From a virus: a DNA stretch of 64,000 nt. Positions 50,708 to 59,492 of this stretch are shown here, one piece after another. Both the position numbers and the translations under genes were made by a program. Under the pieces are notes generated by a model that was given only the letters and a program-made list of their open reading frames with translations, made no database searches and had not been told where the DNA came from. Within the stretch, counting starts at the first letter, position 1. The number at the start of each line of letters is the position of its first letter. The DNA is taken from positions 186,001-250,000 of IMG/VR virus record IMGVR_UViG_3300028393_000019; one strand, written 5' to 3'.

Positions 50708-52050
50708 AAATAGTTTATGACAATTGGTATCAATCTGTACCGCTGTCCAACGGACTTCATCCCATACTGGCCAATCATATCAAAAGTTCTATACCAAGTA
50801 TCGATTCTGTAGAAAGTACAGCTACTAGTCTAATGAATAGTGACATGTTCCCATTCAGGTGGCATAACAACTTTTTTAAATATTTTAAAAATCATGCTAT
50901 GGTTGATCCGGATCAAATTGTGGACGATGCTGATATCTACATCTACCCGATTGAAATACGCACTTCACTAAATTCACTATTTCAAGATCACTCATTTAAC
51001 ATAGGAGGAAATAGTTGTACTTACAATATCAGCGATACCATCTCCCCCAAAGTGTTAAACCATCTGCGATCTGGCAAAGTAAAACTGGTTATAAATTACA
51101 TTCATGATCCTGTCTCCAACGAAGAAGACCTACTGAAGTTTGATTCATTATTGCAATCAATAGGTATTAACGGCAAGAATGTAATAGTAGTTGCGGGAAA
51201 CGAATTCGCTGTGTCTGGTTGTAGTATAAGAGTAGTTGGTGGACCTTTGTTATTTCCTAGAGAAGATGCTGAAAGAATAACATCAAGGCCTCGACCAGGT
51301 CGACTTGGCTACATGAACGATTTTGTCAAACAGCATGAGTTGAATCCTGATAAAATACGCCCTCACAAATTCATGTGCTTCAATAGACAATTAAGTAATC
51401 GCGCACACAGAATATCACTGGCATACCTAGCATTGAAATACAATCTGCTAGATCATAATGTGTTCAGTTTCCTTGAACAGATAACTGAGCGACAGGTGCT
51501 GGACAGTTCCAGGGCGTGGAGTACCTATTACAAAGATGTAGACCTGTCAGAAATGGCTAGACAAATTGTAAAGATACTGCCTTGGGAAGTTGACACGCAT
51601 CTTTTGAGTCAGTCTGAAAAAACTAACTTTTCAACACACAACAACAAAAAAGAACTTTATCTCAACACTTATATTCATATTGTATCTGAAACAAGATTTC
51701 ACGATGGTGATAGTCCCTTTATGTCGGAAAAGACATATAGGCCTATAGCAAACTTTCAACCGTTTTTATATGTAGGTAATTATAATTCTTTGAAAGACCT
51801 GCATGAATTAGGGTTTAGAACATTTCATCCTTATATTAACGAGGAATACGATCTTGAACAAGATCCCGAATTGCGCATGGCGCTGATAGAACACGAATTA
51901 AAAAAATTAAATGATTTAACACTTGAACAAATTCACGAATTGTATTTTAGTGTAAAAGATATATTGATCCATAATCGAAACCATCTGACTACATTTATCA
52001 ATGCACAACCTTACCAAAATTTAATAAGAGACCTTCAACATGGAATTTAA
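50692..52050 (+). CDS. Glycosyltransferase-like protein, paralogue 2
   Basis: 452 aa. C-terminal MSEKTYRPIANFQPFLYVG...LGFRTFHPYINEEYD mirrors the protein at 48118. KFMCFNRQLSNRAHRISLAYLAL in the middle is another shared-looking helical block. The N-terminal half differs, so acceptor recognition may differ. Overlaps its neighbours by 11-16 bases. Confidence 0.65.
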   Translation: MDSILKIVYDNWYQSVPLSNGLHPILANHIKSSIPSIDSVESTATSLMNSDMFPFRWHNNFFKYFKNHAMVDPDQIVDDADIYIYPIEIRTSLNSLFQDHSFNIGGNSCTYNISDTISPKVLNHLRSGKVKLVINYIHDPVSNEEDLLKFDSLLQSIGINGKNVIVVAGNEFAVSGCSIRVVGGPLLFPREDAERITSRPRPGRLGYMNDFVKQHELNPDKIRPHKFMCFNRQLSNRAHRISLAYLALKYNLLDHNVFSFLEQITERQVLDSSRAWSTYYKDVDLSEMARQIVKILPWEVDTHLLSQSEKTNFSTHNNKKELYLNTYIHIVSETRFHDGDSPFMSEKTYRPIANFQPFLYVGNYNSLKDLHELGFRTFHPYINEEYDLEQDPELRMALIEHELKKLNDLTLEQIHELYFSVKDILIHNRNHLTTFINAQPYQNLIRDLQHGI

Positions 52051-53023
52051 AAATAAAAATATAGTCGTTACAGGTGCCAACGGACTAGTGGGATTACCTG
52101 CGGTTCGCAAGTGCTTAGAAGAAGGTGCTCATGCAGTTTATGCAGTGGACATTAATATAGGAGAAGGATTGATTTCCTTAAGAGAACAATACTCTAATCT
52201 AATACTGGTAATGAAAGACCTAACATATTTGGACAACTGCGAGTCACTGTTTGAAGAACAACCGATTGATATTGTACTGCATATTGCAGGAATAAAAGGA
52301 TCGCCAGCACGTAGTAGCAAACAACCTGCAGACTACTTGTTTCCTATGTTGATGTTCAATACCAACATGATCAAGGCCGCATTTGATGCCAAGGTCGGTT
52401 GGTTTGTTTATCTTTCAAGTGTAGGTGTTTACCAACCTACAGAGATCATGCGTGAAGAAGATGTATGGGTCACTGTGCCCAGTAAGAATGATTGGTATCC
52501 GGGGTGGACCAAACGTATGGGTGAAGCTACATTAGAAAGCCTACAAGTACAGTATGGATGGGACAACTGGACTGTGATACGTCCCAGCAACATCTACGGA
52601 CTCAATGACAACTTTGCACAAGACGCTACTGTGATCAGTAGCAACGTCTGGAAGTTGTACAACGTTGAGGGCAAAGATATAGTGTGTTGGGGTAACGGCA
52701 GTGCAAGGCGTGACTTTGTGTTCGGCGATGATGTTGCACAGGCTAGTGTTGATGTGGTCAAGAAAGAAGTAAAAGATATTATCAACTTTGGTTGTGCAGA
52801 AGCCATCACTATCAAAGAAACCATTGAGACTATAGTTGACTGCTATAAAGAAATATCAGGTGAAACTAAGAACATTGTCTGGGACGAAACAAAAATGAAT
52901 GGAGATCCTGTTCGTTGTCTAAGTCCAGATCGTCAAAAGAAATACGGTATACTTCCGCAAACAACCTTGCGTGATGGTATCAAGCAGACCATCCTAGCAT
53001 ACAAACAAAGGTTAGGCCAATGA
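52040..53023 (+). CDS. NAD-dependent epimerase/dehydratase, extended SDR
   Basis: 327 aa. NIVVTGANGLVGLPA is the GxxGxxG site; DIVLHIAGIKG, FVYLSSVGVYQP and TVIRPSNIYGLND are extended-SDR blocks (compare UDP-glucose epimerase/GDP-fucose synthase). The catalytic Lys sits in GWTKRMGE, but the residue four before it is Pro and the nearest Tyr is one further (YPGWTK), so YxxxK is not canonical. Stop/start overlap with the next epimerase. Confidence 0.82.
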   Translation: MEFKNKNIVVTGANGLVGLPAVRKCLEEGAHAVYAVDINIGEGLISLREQYSNLILVMKDLTYLDNCESLFEEQPIDIVLHIAGIKGSPARSSKQPADYLFPMLMFNTNMIKAAFDAKVGWFVYLSSVGVYQPTEIMREEDVWVTVPSKNDWYPGWTKRMGEATLESLQVQYGWDNWTVIRPSNIYGLNDNFAQDATVISSNVWKLYNVEGKDIVCWGNGSARRDFVFGDDVAQASVDVVKKEVKDIINFGCAEAITIKETIETIVDCYKEISGETKNIVWDETKMNGDPVRCLSPDRQKKYGILPQTTLRDGIKQTILAYKQRLGQ

Positions 53024-54012
53024 AAACTACAGATAAGATTTTGGTAACAGGGGCAAGCGGATTCATTGGCTCCAATGTGCTTCGAGTGCTGTATCAACAA
53101 GGGTTCACTAATCTACGTGCTAGCACACTACAGAGAGGCTTACGGAATGACTTTAACGGATCGGAAACTATCGAACTAGTTAAGGGTGATCTGCGTGATG
53201 CAGACTTTGCTAAATTTGTGTCGCAAGACATTGATGTGGTAATACACTGCGCGGCTAACACTAGTAATGCACTGGATACTAAGTTCAATCCGTTATTACA
53301 TGTTACTCCCAATGTTGAGATGAATAACAACATAATGGAACAAAGCTGGAAGAACAAGGTGCGTAAATTTATCTTTATCAGCACAGCAAACGTCAATGGC
53401 GACCTTGGTTCAGTGTATGCTGTAGAAGACGCCAACTTTATGAACTTGCCGCTAGTACCTGTGTACAAAGCAGTGGGTGCTATGAAACGCTTTGGCGAGA
53501 TGATGTGCGACTTCTTTAGTAATCAAATACATGATCCAATGCAGTGCGTCATTATTCGTCCAAGCAACGCATTTGGGCCCAATGACAAGTATGACTTTGA
53601 GAAATGCCATGTTACACCTGCAAACATTCGCAAAGTGGCGGACAGGCTGAATCCAATTCCTGTTTGGGGTGATGGTACAGAAATACGTGATGTGCTACAC
53701 GCAGACGACATGGCCGGAGGCATTGTGTATGTTGCAGAGCATGTGGACACCTATGATATCTACAATGTGTGCTACGGTCAAGGCTACAGCGTTAACCAAT
53801 TACTTGAGTGGATGAAAGAAGCCGACGGCAATACTAACCCAATTGAGTACGTTAACAATCGAGCACCTATGATTCCAGTTCGTCTAGTATCTAGTGAAAA
53901 GATTAATGCGCTAGGCTGGAAACCAAAGCGTGAGATTAAACAAGCACTAAAGGATACTATCGAATGGTATCGTGCGCACAAAGAACAATTTGATCCAAAT
54001 AGCAAGCCATGA
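53020..54012 (+). CDS. NAD-dependent epimerase/dehydratase, extended SDR
   Basis: 330 aa. ILVTGASGFIGSNVL for NAD binding, DVVIHCAANTSNA, KFIFISTANVNGD and VIIRPSNAFGPNDKYDF. The lysine region VPVYKAVGAMKRFGE again departs from YxxxK (Val is at Lys minus four). It resembles the preceding protein in this respect, so the pair may share a modified active site or have lost dehydrogenation. Overlaps neighbours by 4 bases. Confidence 0.82.
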   Translation: MKTTDKILVTGASGFIGSNVLRVLYQQGFTNLRASTLQRGLRNDFNGSETIELVKGDLRDADFAKFVSQDIDVVIHCAANTSNALDTKFNPLLHVTPNVEMNNNIMEQSWKNKVRKFIFISTANVNGDLGSVYAVEDANFMNLPLVPVYKAVGAMKRFGEMMCDFFSNQIHDPMQCVIIRPSNAFGPNDKYDFEKCHVTPANIRKVADRLNPIPVWGDGTEIRDVLHADDMAGGIVYVAEHVDTYDIYNVCYGQGYSVNQLLEWMKEADGNTNPIEYVNNRAPMIPVRLVSSEKINALGWKPKREIKQALKDTIEWYRAHKEQFDPNSKP

Positions 54013-54947
54013 AGCGAGTACTAATCACAGGCGGTGCTGGCTACCTAGGCTCTACACTAGCTGAACATTTACTAACACAGGGCTACAGTGTAACTGTATT
54101 TGATAACTTGTTGTACAAACAGTTATCCTTGTTGCATCTATTTAACAGACAGGGCTTTAAATTTGTCTTAGGTGATGTTAGAGATACTAGACAACTACAG
54201 GCATTGGTTAAAGAACATGATATCATTATTCCCCTAGCCGCAATCGTGGGAATGCCTGCTTGCCGAGCCAATCCCGAACTGGCCAGAGATGTAAACTACA
54301 AGCATATAAGATACATAGTGGAAGTACTGGCCAGTGATCAAAAGCTGATCATTCCCAACACCAACAGCCAATACGGATCAAGTGACGAAATCATTACCGA
54401 AGATAGTCCATTCAAACCTTTGAGTTTATATGCCGAAACCAAATGCGATGCAGAAGATGCTGTGCTGTATCATGGCAACGGTGTTGCACTAAGACTGGCC
54501 ACAGTGTTTGGTGTCAGTCCACGTATGCGTCAAGACTTGCTGGTAAATGACTTTGTTTATAAAGCAGTTACTGATGGATACTTGGTATTGTTTGAAGCGC
54601 ACTTTAAACGCAATTACATTCATGTACAGGACATTGCCCAAACGTTTCAGTTTATAATTGAAAACTACGACCAGTGTCGAGGGCAGGCTTATAATGTAGG
54701 ATTGTCTACTGCTAACCTAAGCAAGCTGGAACTTGCAGAGTGCATTAAAAAGTATGTGCCTAAACTGGCAATCAAGCAGGACGAGTTTGCCAAAGACTTT
54801 GATCAGCGCAATTACATAGTGAGCAATGCCAAATTGGAAGCATTAGGATGGAATCCCACTTTTAGTTTAGACTACGGCATTGAACAACTAATTACAGCAT
54901 ATCAGATGACAATAGTCCACAACAACCGGAACTTTACAAACCTATGA
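54009..54947 (+). CDS. NAD-dependent epimerase/dehydratase with normal YxxxK
   Basis: 312 aa. VLITGGAGYLGSTLAEHL, DIIIPLAAIVGMPAC, IIPNTNSQYGSSDE and LYAETK (canonical YxxxK) with RLATVFGVSPRMR following. GNY-type sugar-nucleotide epimerase/dehydratase such as dTDP-glucose 4,6-dehydratase relatives. Complete and likely active. The next gene starts at its stop. Confidence 0.85.
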   Translation: MKRVLITGGAGYLGSTLAEHLLTQGYSVTVFDNLLYKQLSLLHLFNRQGFKFVLGDVRDTRQLQALVKEHDIIIPLAAIVGMPACRANPELARDVNYKHIRYIVEVLASDQKLIIPNTNSQYGSSDEIITEDSPFKPLSLYAETKCDAEDAVLYHGNGVALRLATVFGVSPRMRQDLLVNDFVYKAVTDGYLVLFEAHFKRNYIHVQDIAQTFQFIIENYDQCRGQAYNVGLSTANLSKLELAECIKKYVPKLAIKQDEFAKDFDQRNYIVSNAKLEALGWNPTFSLDYGIEQLITAYQMTIVHNNRNFTNL

Positions 54948-55390
54948 CCGAACGCAGATACCTACAGACATTTAGCGAGCTGATCGATAGATTGAGCATC
55001 GTACAGCTTAAAGAAGTATTCATTACAGATTACAAAAAAGAGTACGGTGAAGAGATCGCCGATATCGTGCATGACATACAGTTGATTATGGACCAGCATC
55101 CGGATGCCAAAGTGGATGCAGAAACTATTCGAGCCATTGTGGTGTTGGCTCAAATGAACTTGCATATTTGGCACAACGAATCAAACTACCGCAGAGGAAT
55201 CAAAGACGGCAACAATTTGGAATTGACACACGGCTTGAACGGAATCCGCAACACTAGCAAAAATATCATTCAAGAAGTTGTGGGCGGACGCAAAGACTAC
55301 AAAGTTGATTGTTTGGCTGCAGACTTCCAGGGTTGGGAAATCAGCTGGAACAAAGATGTTTCACAAGACAACAAGCCATCAGTGCCATGA
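54944..55390 (+). CDS. Hypothetical protein in sugar cassette, 148 aa
   Basis: Helical protein: LQTFSELIDRLSIVQLKEVFI at the start and ELTHGLNGIRNTSKNIIQE then KVDCLAADFQGWEI near the end. This layout recurs next to nucleotide-sugar genes as an uncharacterised protein, as far as I recall. It is coupled to both neighbours by ATGA overlaps. Confidence 0.6.
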   Translation: MTERRYLQTFSELIDRLSIVQLKEVFITDYKKEYGEEIADIVHDIQLIMDQHPDAKVDAETIRAIVVLAQMNLHIWHNESNYRRGIKDGNNLELTHGLNGIRNTSKNIIQEVVGGRKDYKVDCLAADFQGWEISWNKDVSQDNKPSVP

Positions 55391-55926
55391 CCAAACCACA
55401 AACATCAATTTACAAAGACGCTTTGACTGAAGCTATGACCTATTTGGGTGAGCAAATCGATACTGTATTCATTGGACAGCAGATTGTGTATCCGGGTAAC
55501 CCGATGAGTACTACTTTAGTAAACGTAGCCAAAGACAAGATGATCGAAGTTCCAGTAATGGAAGAAACACAAATGGGCATGAGTTTGGGCATGAGTATGA
55601 TGGGCCAAACTGTGATCAGCTTTTATCCTCGCTGGAACTTTTTGATCTGCGCGGCTAATCAATTGATCAATCATGTGGACAAGTACGAGGAAATGACTGG
55701 CAAACAAGCCAATATAATCATTCGAGTGGCCAAAGGTGCAGACGAGCCGTTGGATCCGGGTCCACAGCACAAAGCCAATTTCATTGCAGAGTTTACCAGC
55801 ATGTGTCCAAATACTCGATTTTACGATCTAAAATCTGCAGATAGCATTTTGGACACTTATAAAAATGCTTACAAAACGGGCGGAATCCACATTGTGGCAG
55901 AATACCCACAGTTATATATTGCTTGA
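55387..55926 (+). CDS. TPP enzyme, E1-beta-like (pyrimidine-binding half)
   Basis: 179 aa. VMEETQMGMSLGMSMMGQTVISFYPRWNFLICAANQLINHVDKYEEM matches the E1-beta/transketolase pyrimidine domain, including the catalytic Glu (in MEET) that activates thiamine. The C-terminal transketolase domain of true E1-beta is absent. The ATG at 55387 overlaps the previous stop. With 50078-50707 it would form a minimal two-subunit enzyme, comparable in layout to small split TPP enzymes such as sulfopyruvate decarboxylase. Confidence 0.8.
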   Translation: MTKPQTSIYKDALTEAMTYLGEQIDTVFIGQQIVYPGNPMSTTLVNVAKDKMIEVPVMEETQMGMSLGMSMMGQTVISFYPRWNFLICAANQLINHVDKYEEMTGKQANIIIRVAKGADEPLDPGPQHKANFIAEFTSMCPNTRFYDLKSADSILDTYKNAYKTGGIHIVAEYPQLYIA

Positions 55927-55951
55927 CATAGCATCAATTTGGTGCTATAAT
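55923..55951 (+). promoter_or_regulatory. Consensus sigma70-type promoter, extended -10
   Basis: TTGACA (55923-55928), 17-base spacer, TATAAT (55946-55951), with TGC before the -10 box (TGn extension). Reads into 55984, which has AGGAG at 55973-55977. An exact consensus plus extended -10 would make it one of the strongest promoters here. Confidence 0.82.
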
Positions 55952-55983
55952 ATAAGTATTGTTTAACTAGTTAGGAGCATGAA

Positions 55984-57183
55984 TTGGCTAAAGTCGCTAC
56001 AAAACCCCGTGTTACAAAAAAGCAGGTAATTGCACATCGTACACGAGCTGTAAAAGATCACAGCCCAGTTTGGGAAGGTTGTGAGTCTTGGGACGCAGAT
56101 ACATTCCACCGCTTCTTTAAGAAGGCAATGGACTACTACCGCTTAGAAAGCGATATCAAAACTTACAAGCCCGCTGTGATTCGTTGGATGGAATCAGTTG
56201 GCTGTACTAAAGCAGACATTACAGCGTTTAAGAAAGTCAAAGATTCGCGTATTGGTACCACAATGGGTGCTGTGGCTTGCTGTTTGAATCGCGGAATGAC
56301 AGCTAATCGTGCAGACTTCAATCAAGGTCGTGACACTGCCGCTTGGTTGCGATCAGAGATTGTCAAAGTTATTGCGGCAGGCAAGCATGACGTTGATCCA
56401 GAAGAAACAAAATTGCTGGAAGCAAGCAAACCTGTAGTGATTCAACCCACTATCCAAGAGCGTGTGCGTGAAACTGCCATGAAGATGACAGAAGAAATTG
56501 AAGACGCAATTGAAGGCTTCCAAACTGACCCAGACACATTTGATCCAAAAGCATTCAAGATGCTGAACTTGCTCAAAGGCAAAGAAGTCAAAGCCGCACA
56601 TGCTAGAATCATCAAAACGTTTTATGCTCGAGATTTAGCAGAACTTGAAGAACTTGCAAGCGGTAGCAAAGATGAGCAGTTGATCGAAGGCTACAGTCAT
56701 CGTACTAAGAAGCAGATTCGTAATTTGATTGCGTTTTATCAAGAGATCATGAGTGCGTGTGACATGCTAGCGCAAGAAGCTAAAGTTAATCGTGCGCCAC
56801 GTGCTAAGAAAGCACAACCTAAAGAAAAGGTTGTGGCCAAGTTGAAGTATAAGAAGAGTGACGAGCCCATGAAGCTAGTGTCTATCAATCCTGTAGACAT
56901 CATTGGTGCTAAGGAACTTTGGATCTACAATACCAAGACTCGTAAGTTAGGCAAGTACGTGGCTAACGAGTACATGGAACTTGGAGTCAAGGGTACTACT
57001 ATTACAGGCTTCAACGAAAATACTAGCGTTTGCAAAACACTACGCAAGCCCGAAGACAAGCTAAAAGAGTTCAAAGCCGCTGGTAAGGTACAACTACGCA
57101 AGTTCTTAGAAGACATTAATGCTACAGACACTAAGATGAATGGACGCATTAACGAAGAAACTATCCTAGTTAAAGTAGCTTAA
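55984..57183 (+). CDS. Conserved phage protein with TTG start, 399 aa
   Basis: Lysine-rich, helical protein. The start is TTG: AGGAG is spaced 6 bases from TTG at 55984, and no ATG in this frame is near. The middle (residues 280-300, basic, AKKAQPKEKVVAKLKYKK) is a flexible linker, followed by a compact beta-rich C-terminal domain (ELWIYNTKTRKLGKYV...GTTITGFNENTSVCKTLRK). I recall similar proteins in marine T4-like phages, function unknown. Driven by a strong sigma70-type promoter, so early or middle expression is expected. Confidence 0.65.
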   Translation: MAKVATKPRVTKKQVIAHRTRAVKDHSPVWEGCESWDADTFHRFFKKAMDYYRLESDIKTYKPAVIRWMESVGCTKADITAFKKVKDSRIGTTMGAVACCLNRGMTANRADFNQGRDTAAWLRSEIVKVIAAGKHDVDPEETKLLEASKPVVIQPTIQERVRETAMKMTEEIEDAIEGFQTDPDTFDPKAFKMLNLLKGKEVKAAHARIIKTFYARDLAELEELASGSKDEQLIEGYSHRTKKQIRNLIAFYQEIMSACDMLAQEAKVNRAPRAKKAQPKEKVVAKLKYKKSDEPMKLVSINPVDIIGAKELWIYNTKTRKLGKYVANEYMELGVKGTTITGFNENTSVCKTLRKPEDKLKEFKAAGKVQLRKFLEDINATDTKMNGRINEETILVKVA

Positions 57184-59423
57184 TTGATGTTAACGGTTGT
57201 CCCCGATGTAGCAGTTGGGGCAATCCTAACAGCATTAAATGTTGGAATACCGTTAGCATCAGTATTGTTTAGCCCCTGTGCATCTGCGGCGCTAGATTGT
57301 ACTTGTATATAAATTGTATAAGGATAAGTTTGTCCAGTAGGCATGTTTACTATCCATTCTGGCGCACATAATAAATTGAAAAAACTTTGTCCACTAGTCT
57401 GCGCAATACGTTCAACTAACATTCTTTCTTGAGCCACACCACTGTTCAAAAGTTCCCCAGTTCCTGATGTACCGCTACTGAATAGTCCGCATTTAATGAA
57501 TTCTGCGGCACCGCTTGCCCTAATACGTAAATTAGCCCACACACGCCATATACCCGAGCTTGGTATTACTATACTACCTAAACTGACCCAAGTTGTTGAA
57601 GTAAATGCCACAGCGGACAAGTTAGCGGTTACATAGGACAAGTTAGGTGTATAGTTGTTGATAGTAGTAGCACCACCGCCTGTACTTGAACCAATAGTAA
57701 TGTTTGTAGTTGATCCGCTTACACCTCCAGTACCAATGTTTATGGCTTTGGTGGTCGCTGAAAGTGTTGCACCTGTGGCAAAATTATATGTACTTGCACC
57801 AGTTGATGCTGTAAACATGTTTACAGTTTGAGCACCTGTTGCTGTATTTGCCAAACTGTATGTTGTTGCCGCGCCAAATTCAGCAACAGTTGTTGCCGCA
57901 TTTGCTAAGTTAAGAGTAGTTGCGGCTCCTAATAATGCTACAGTGCCATTCGGAGTAGCAAATGCGCTAGTCAATCCTGTAGTACCATCTATACTTGTTA
58001 GTCCAGCTAAGGTAGTTGATGATCCACCTAACGAAACCGCAGTGCTACCAAATGTCACTGAGCTATTGGCCAACATGGTGTTTGATACTGTGCCTGTATC
58101 ACCAGTGCCAATTAGTGTGCCTGTTGTGATTGGTAAGGATAAAGTTGGAGTACCTGCTGTAGCTGTTGCTTGTACTGTTACCGTACCGCTGGTACTGCCG
58201 GGAAACGCTACTGAACTGATACCGGTCAAAGCCAGATTGGCCGTAGCTCTATTGATAGCCACACTGGTTGTACCTATGAACATTGTTTGATTATTCAAAG
58301 GCACAGTACCAGTTGTGCTTGGTAATGTAATTGTTGTTGAATCAGTACCGGCTAGCGTAATAGTGTTACTAACTGAAAATGTTTTACCATCTGCCACTGC
58401 CAGTGTTGAACCGGTAGCTGGTGCAGTAATTGCCATCTTGTTGACACTGGTAGCAGTAGCTACTCCTAGTGTGGGAGTGGTCAATGATGGACTTGTTGCC
58501 AGTACCACATTACCTGTACCAGTTGAACTGGTCAATGTAGGCGCTTGAGCAACAGAACCAGTACCAGTTGATGTTAAGAACTGCGGTGTTGTTGATGTGT
58601 TGCCAGTAACAAACAATGTGGTATTTGCGGCTGACTGATATGGAATATAGCCGACTGCTCCGCCAGTTATGCCCGCGGCATAGCCATCAATACTGGTAAT
58701 ACCAGTCAATGCCAAACTTGCACTGGCACGATTGATAGCCACACTGGTTGAACCTATGAAAAATGTTTGGTTGTTTAACGGCACTGTACCAGTTGTGCCG
58801 GGCAATGTTATTGTTGTTGAATCAGTGCCAGCTAAGGTAATTGTGTTTTGCACTGCAAATGTTTTAAGATTGGTCAGTGTAAATGTACCTGTACTAGATG
58901 TAATTGTTAGTCCGTTCAAACTGGTAGCAGTTGCAACACCTAATGTAGGAGTTACTAGCGAAGGACTTGTTCCAAATACTACGTTACCTGTTCCGGTAAC
59001 ACCGGTTGATGTTATTCCATCTAGAGAAAATGTACCGGCTGCACCTAGCACCAAGTTGTTTACATTAAGTGTACCAGTTCCCGGATTATAACTCAACGGA
59101 GTAGTTGTGCTTTCATAGTAGAGTGTACTACTAGTATAGGTGCCTGTAGCAGGATTAAATGTTCCAGGTGCTGTGGTGAACACAGGGTAATAAGTACCAG
59201 CTGAGTTCTGTGCTGTAATCGTTGTTAGTGCGCCTGTACCGTTACCAGTGTTTGTAATGGTGATTTTACGGTTTGCAGTATCTGAAGTAAGCGTAATACC
59301 GAACCCGCCCACTATGGTAAGTGTACCGCCCACGCCGGGTGCTGTTAATGTTCCGTCAACTTCCCCTGCGTTTGTGCCGCTGGTTGCGACATAACGGAAA
59401 GCATCTGCAATGGCTACTGACAT
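57180..59423 (-). CDS. Long repeat-rich tail-fibre-type protein, 747 aa
   Basis: Low-complexity beta-rich Thr/Ser/Gly sequence (GTSPSLVTPTLGVATATS, TITLPGTTGTVPLNNQT) typical of trimeric phage tail fibres. A module of about 100 residues is duplicated (143-243 and 301-403). The C-terminal about 150 residues (AFTSTTWVSLGSIVIPSSGIWRVWANLRIR...) look like a compact jelly-roll head, the likely receptor-binding tip. The stop shares TTAA with the convergent gene's stop (57180-57183). GAGG ribosome site and late-type promoter upstream. Confidence 0.78.
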   Translation of the reverse strand: MSVAIADAFRYVATSGTNAGEVDGTLTAPGVGGTLTIVGGFGITLTSDTANRKITITNTGNGTGALTTITAQNSAGTYYPVFTTAPGTFNPATGTYTSSTLYYESTTTPLSYNPGTGTLNVNNLVLGAAGTFSLDGITSTGVTGTGNVVFGTSPSLVTPTLGVATATSLNGLTITSSTGTFTLTNLKTFAVQNTITLAGTDSTTITLPGTTGTVPLNNQTFFIGSTSVAINRASASLALTGITSIDGYAAGITGGAVGYIPYQSAANTTLFVTGNTSTTPQFLTSTGTGSVAQAPTLTSSTGTGNVVLATSPSLTTPTLGVATATSVNKMAITAPATGSTLAVADGKTFSVSNTITLAGTDSTTITLPSTTGTVPLNNQTMFIGTTSVAINRATANLALTGISSVAFPGSTSGTVTVQATATAGTPTLSLPITTGTLIGTGDTGTVSNTMLANSSVTFGSTAVSLGGSSTTLAGLTSIDGTTGLTSAFATPNGTVALLGAATTLNLANAATTVAEFGAATTYSLANTATGAQTVNMFTASTGASTYNFATGATLSATTKAINIGTGGVSGSTTNITIGSSTGGGATTINNYTPNLSYVTANLSAVAFTSTTWVSLGSIVIPSSGIWRVWANLRIRASGAAEFIKCGLFSSGTSGTGELLNSGVAQERMLVERIAQTSGQSFFNLLCAPEWIVNMPTGQTYPYTIYIQVQSSAADAQGLNNTDANGIPTFNAVRIAPTATSGTTVNIN
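58215..58523 (-). repeat. Fibre repeat module, copy 2
   Basis: Encodes residues about 301-403 of the 747-aa fibre protein (TGTGNVVLATSPSLTTPTLG to ALTGISS). Closely similar at protein level and clearly similar at DNA level to the copy at 58695-58997. Confidence 0.8.
58695..58997 (-). repeat. Fibre repeat module, copy 1
   Basis: Encodes residues about 143-243 (TGTGNVVFGTSPSLVTPTLG to ALTGITS). A spacer of about 57 residues separates the two copies. A likely site for recombination and fibre-length variation. Confidence 0.8.
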
Positions 59424-59443
59424 AAAAAGTCCTCTTTATATGA

Positions 59444-59474
59444 TATTTAGTGTAATTTGGGCTTAAGATAAATA
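59444..59474. promoter_or_regulatory. Divergent late-type promoters for fibre genes
   Basis: ACTAAATA on the minus strand (59444-59451) ends 20 bases before the ATG at 59423, which has a GAGG ribosome site; GATAAATA on the plus strand (59467-59474) ends 18 bases before the ATG at 59493. Both fibre genes are thus of the spaced, ribosome-site-bearing class. Confidence 0.55.
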
Positions 59475-59492
59475 CTTGAAAGAGAACCCTAT

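Noticed and set aside
55979-56029. ATG at 55979 as the start of a gene after the strong promoter
   Set aside because: This frame closes after 16 codons; TTG at 55984, 6 bases after AGGAG, opens the 399-aa frame.
58215-58997. Repeats as a CRISPR-like array
   Set aside because: Only two copies of about 300 bases, both in frame inside one protein-coding gene.
57943-59091. Long plus-strand open frames opposite the fibre gene (115, 77 and 119 aa)
   Set aside because: They arise from the Thr/Val-rich repeat composition of the minus-strand gene, repeat with its modules, and have no ribosome sites.
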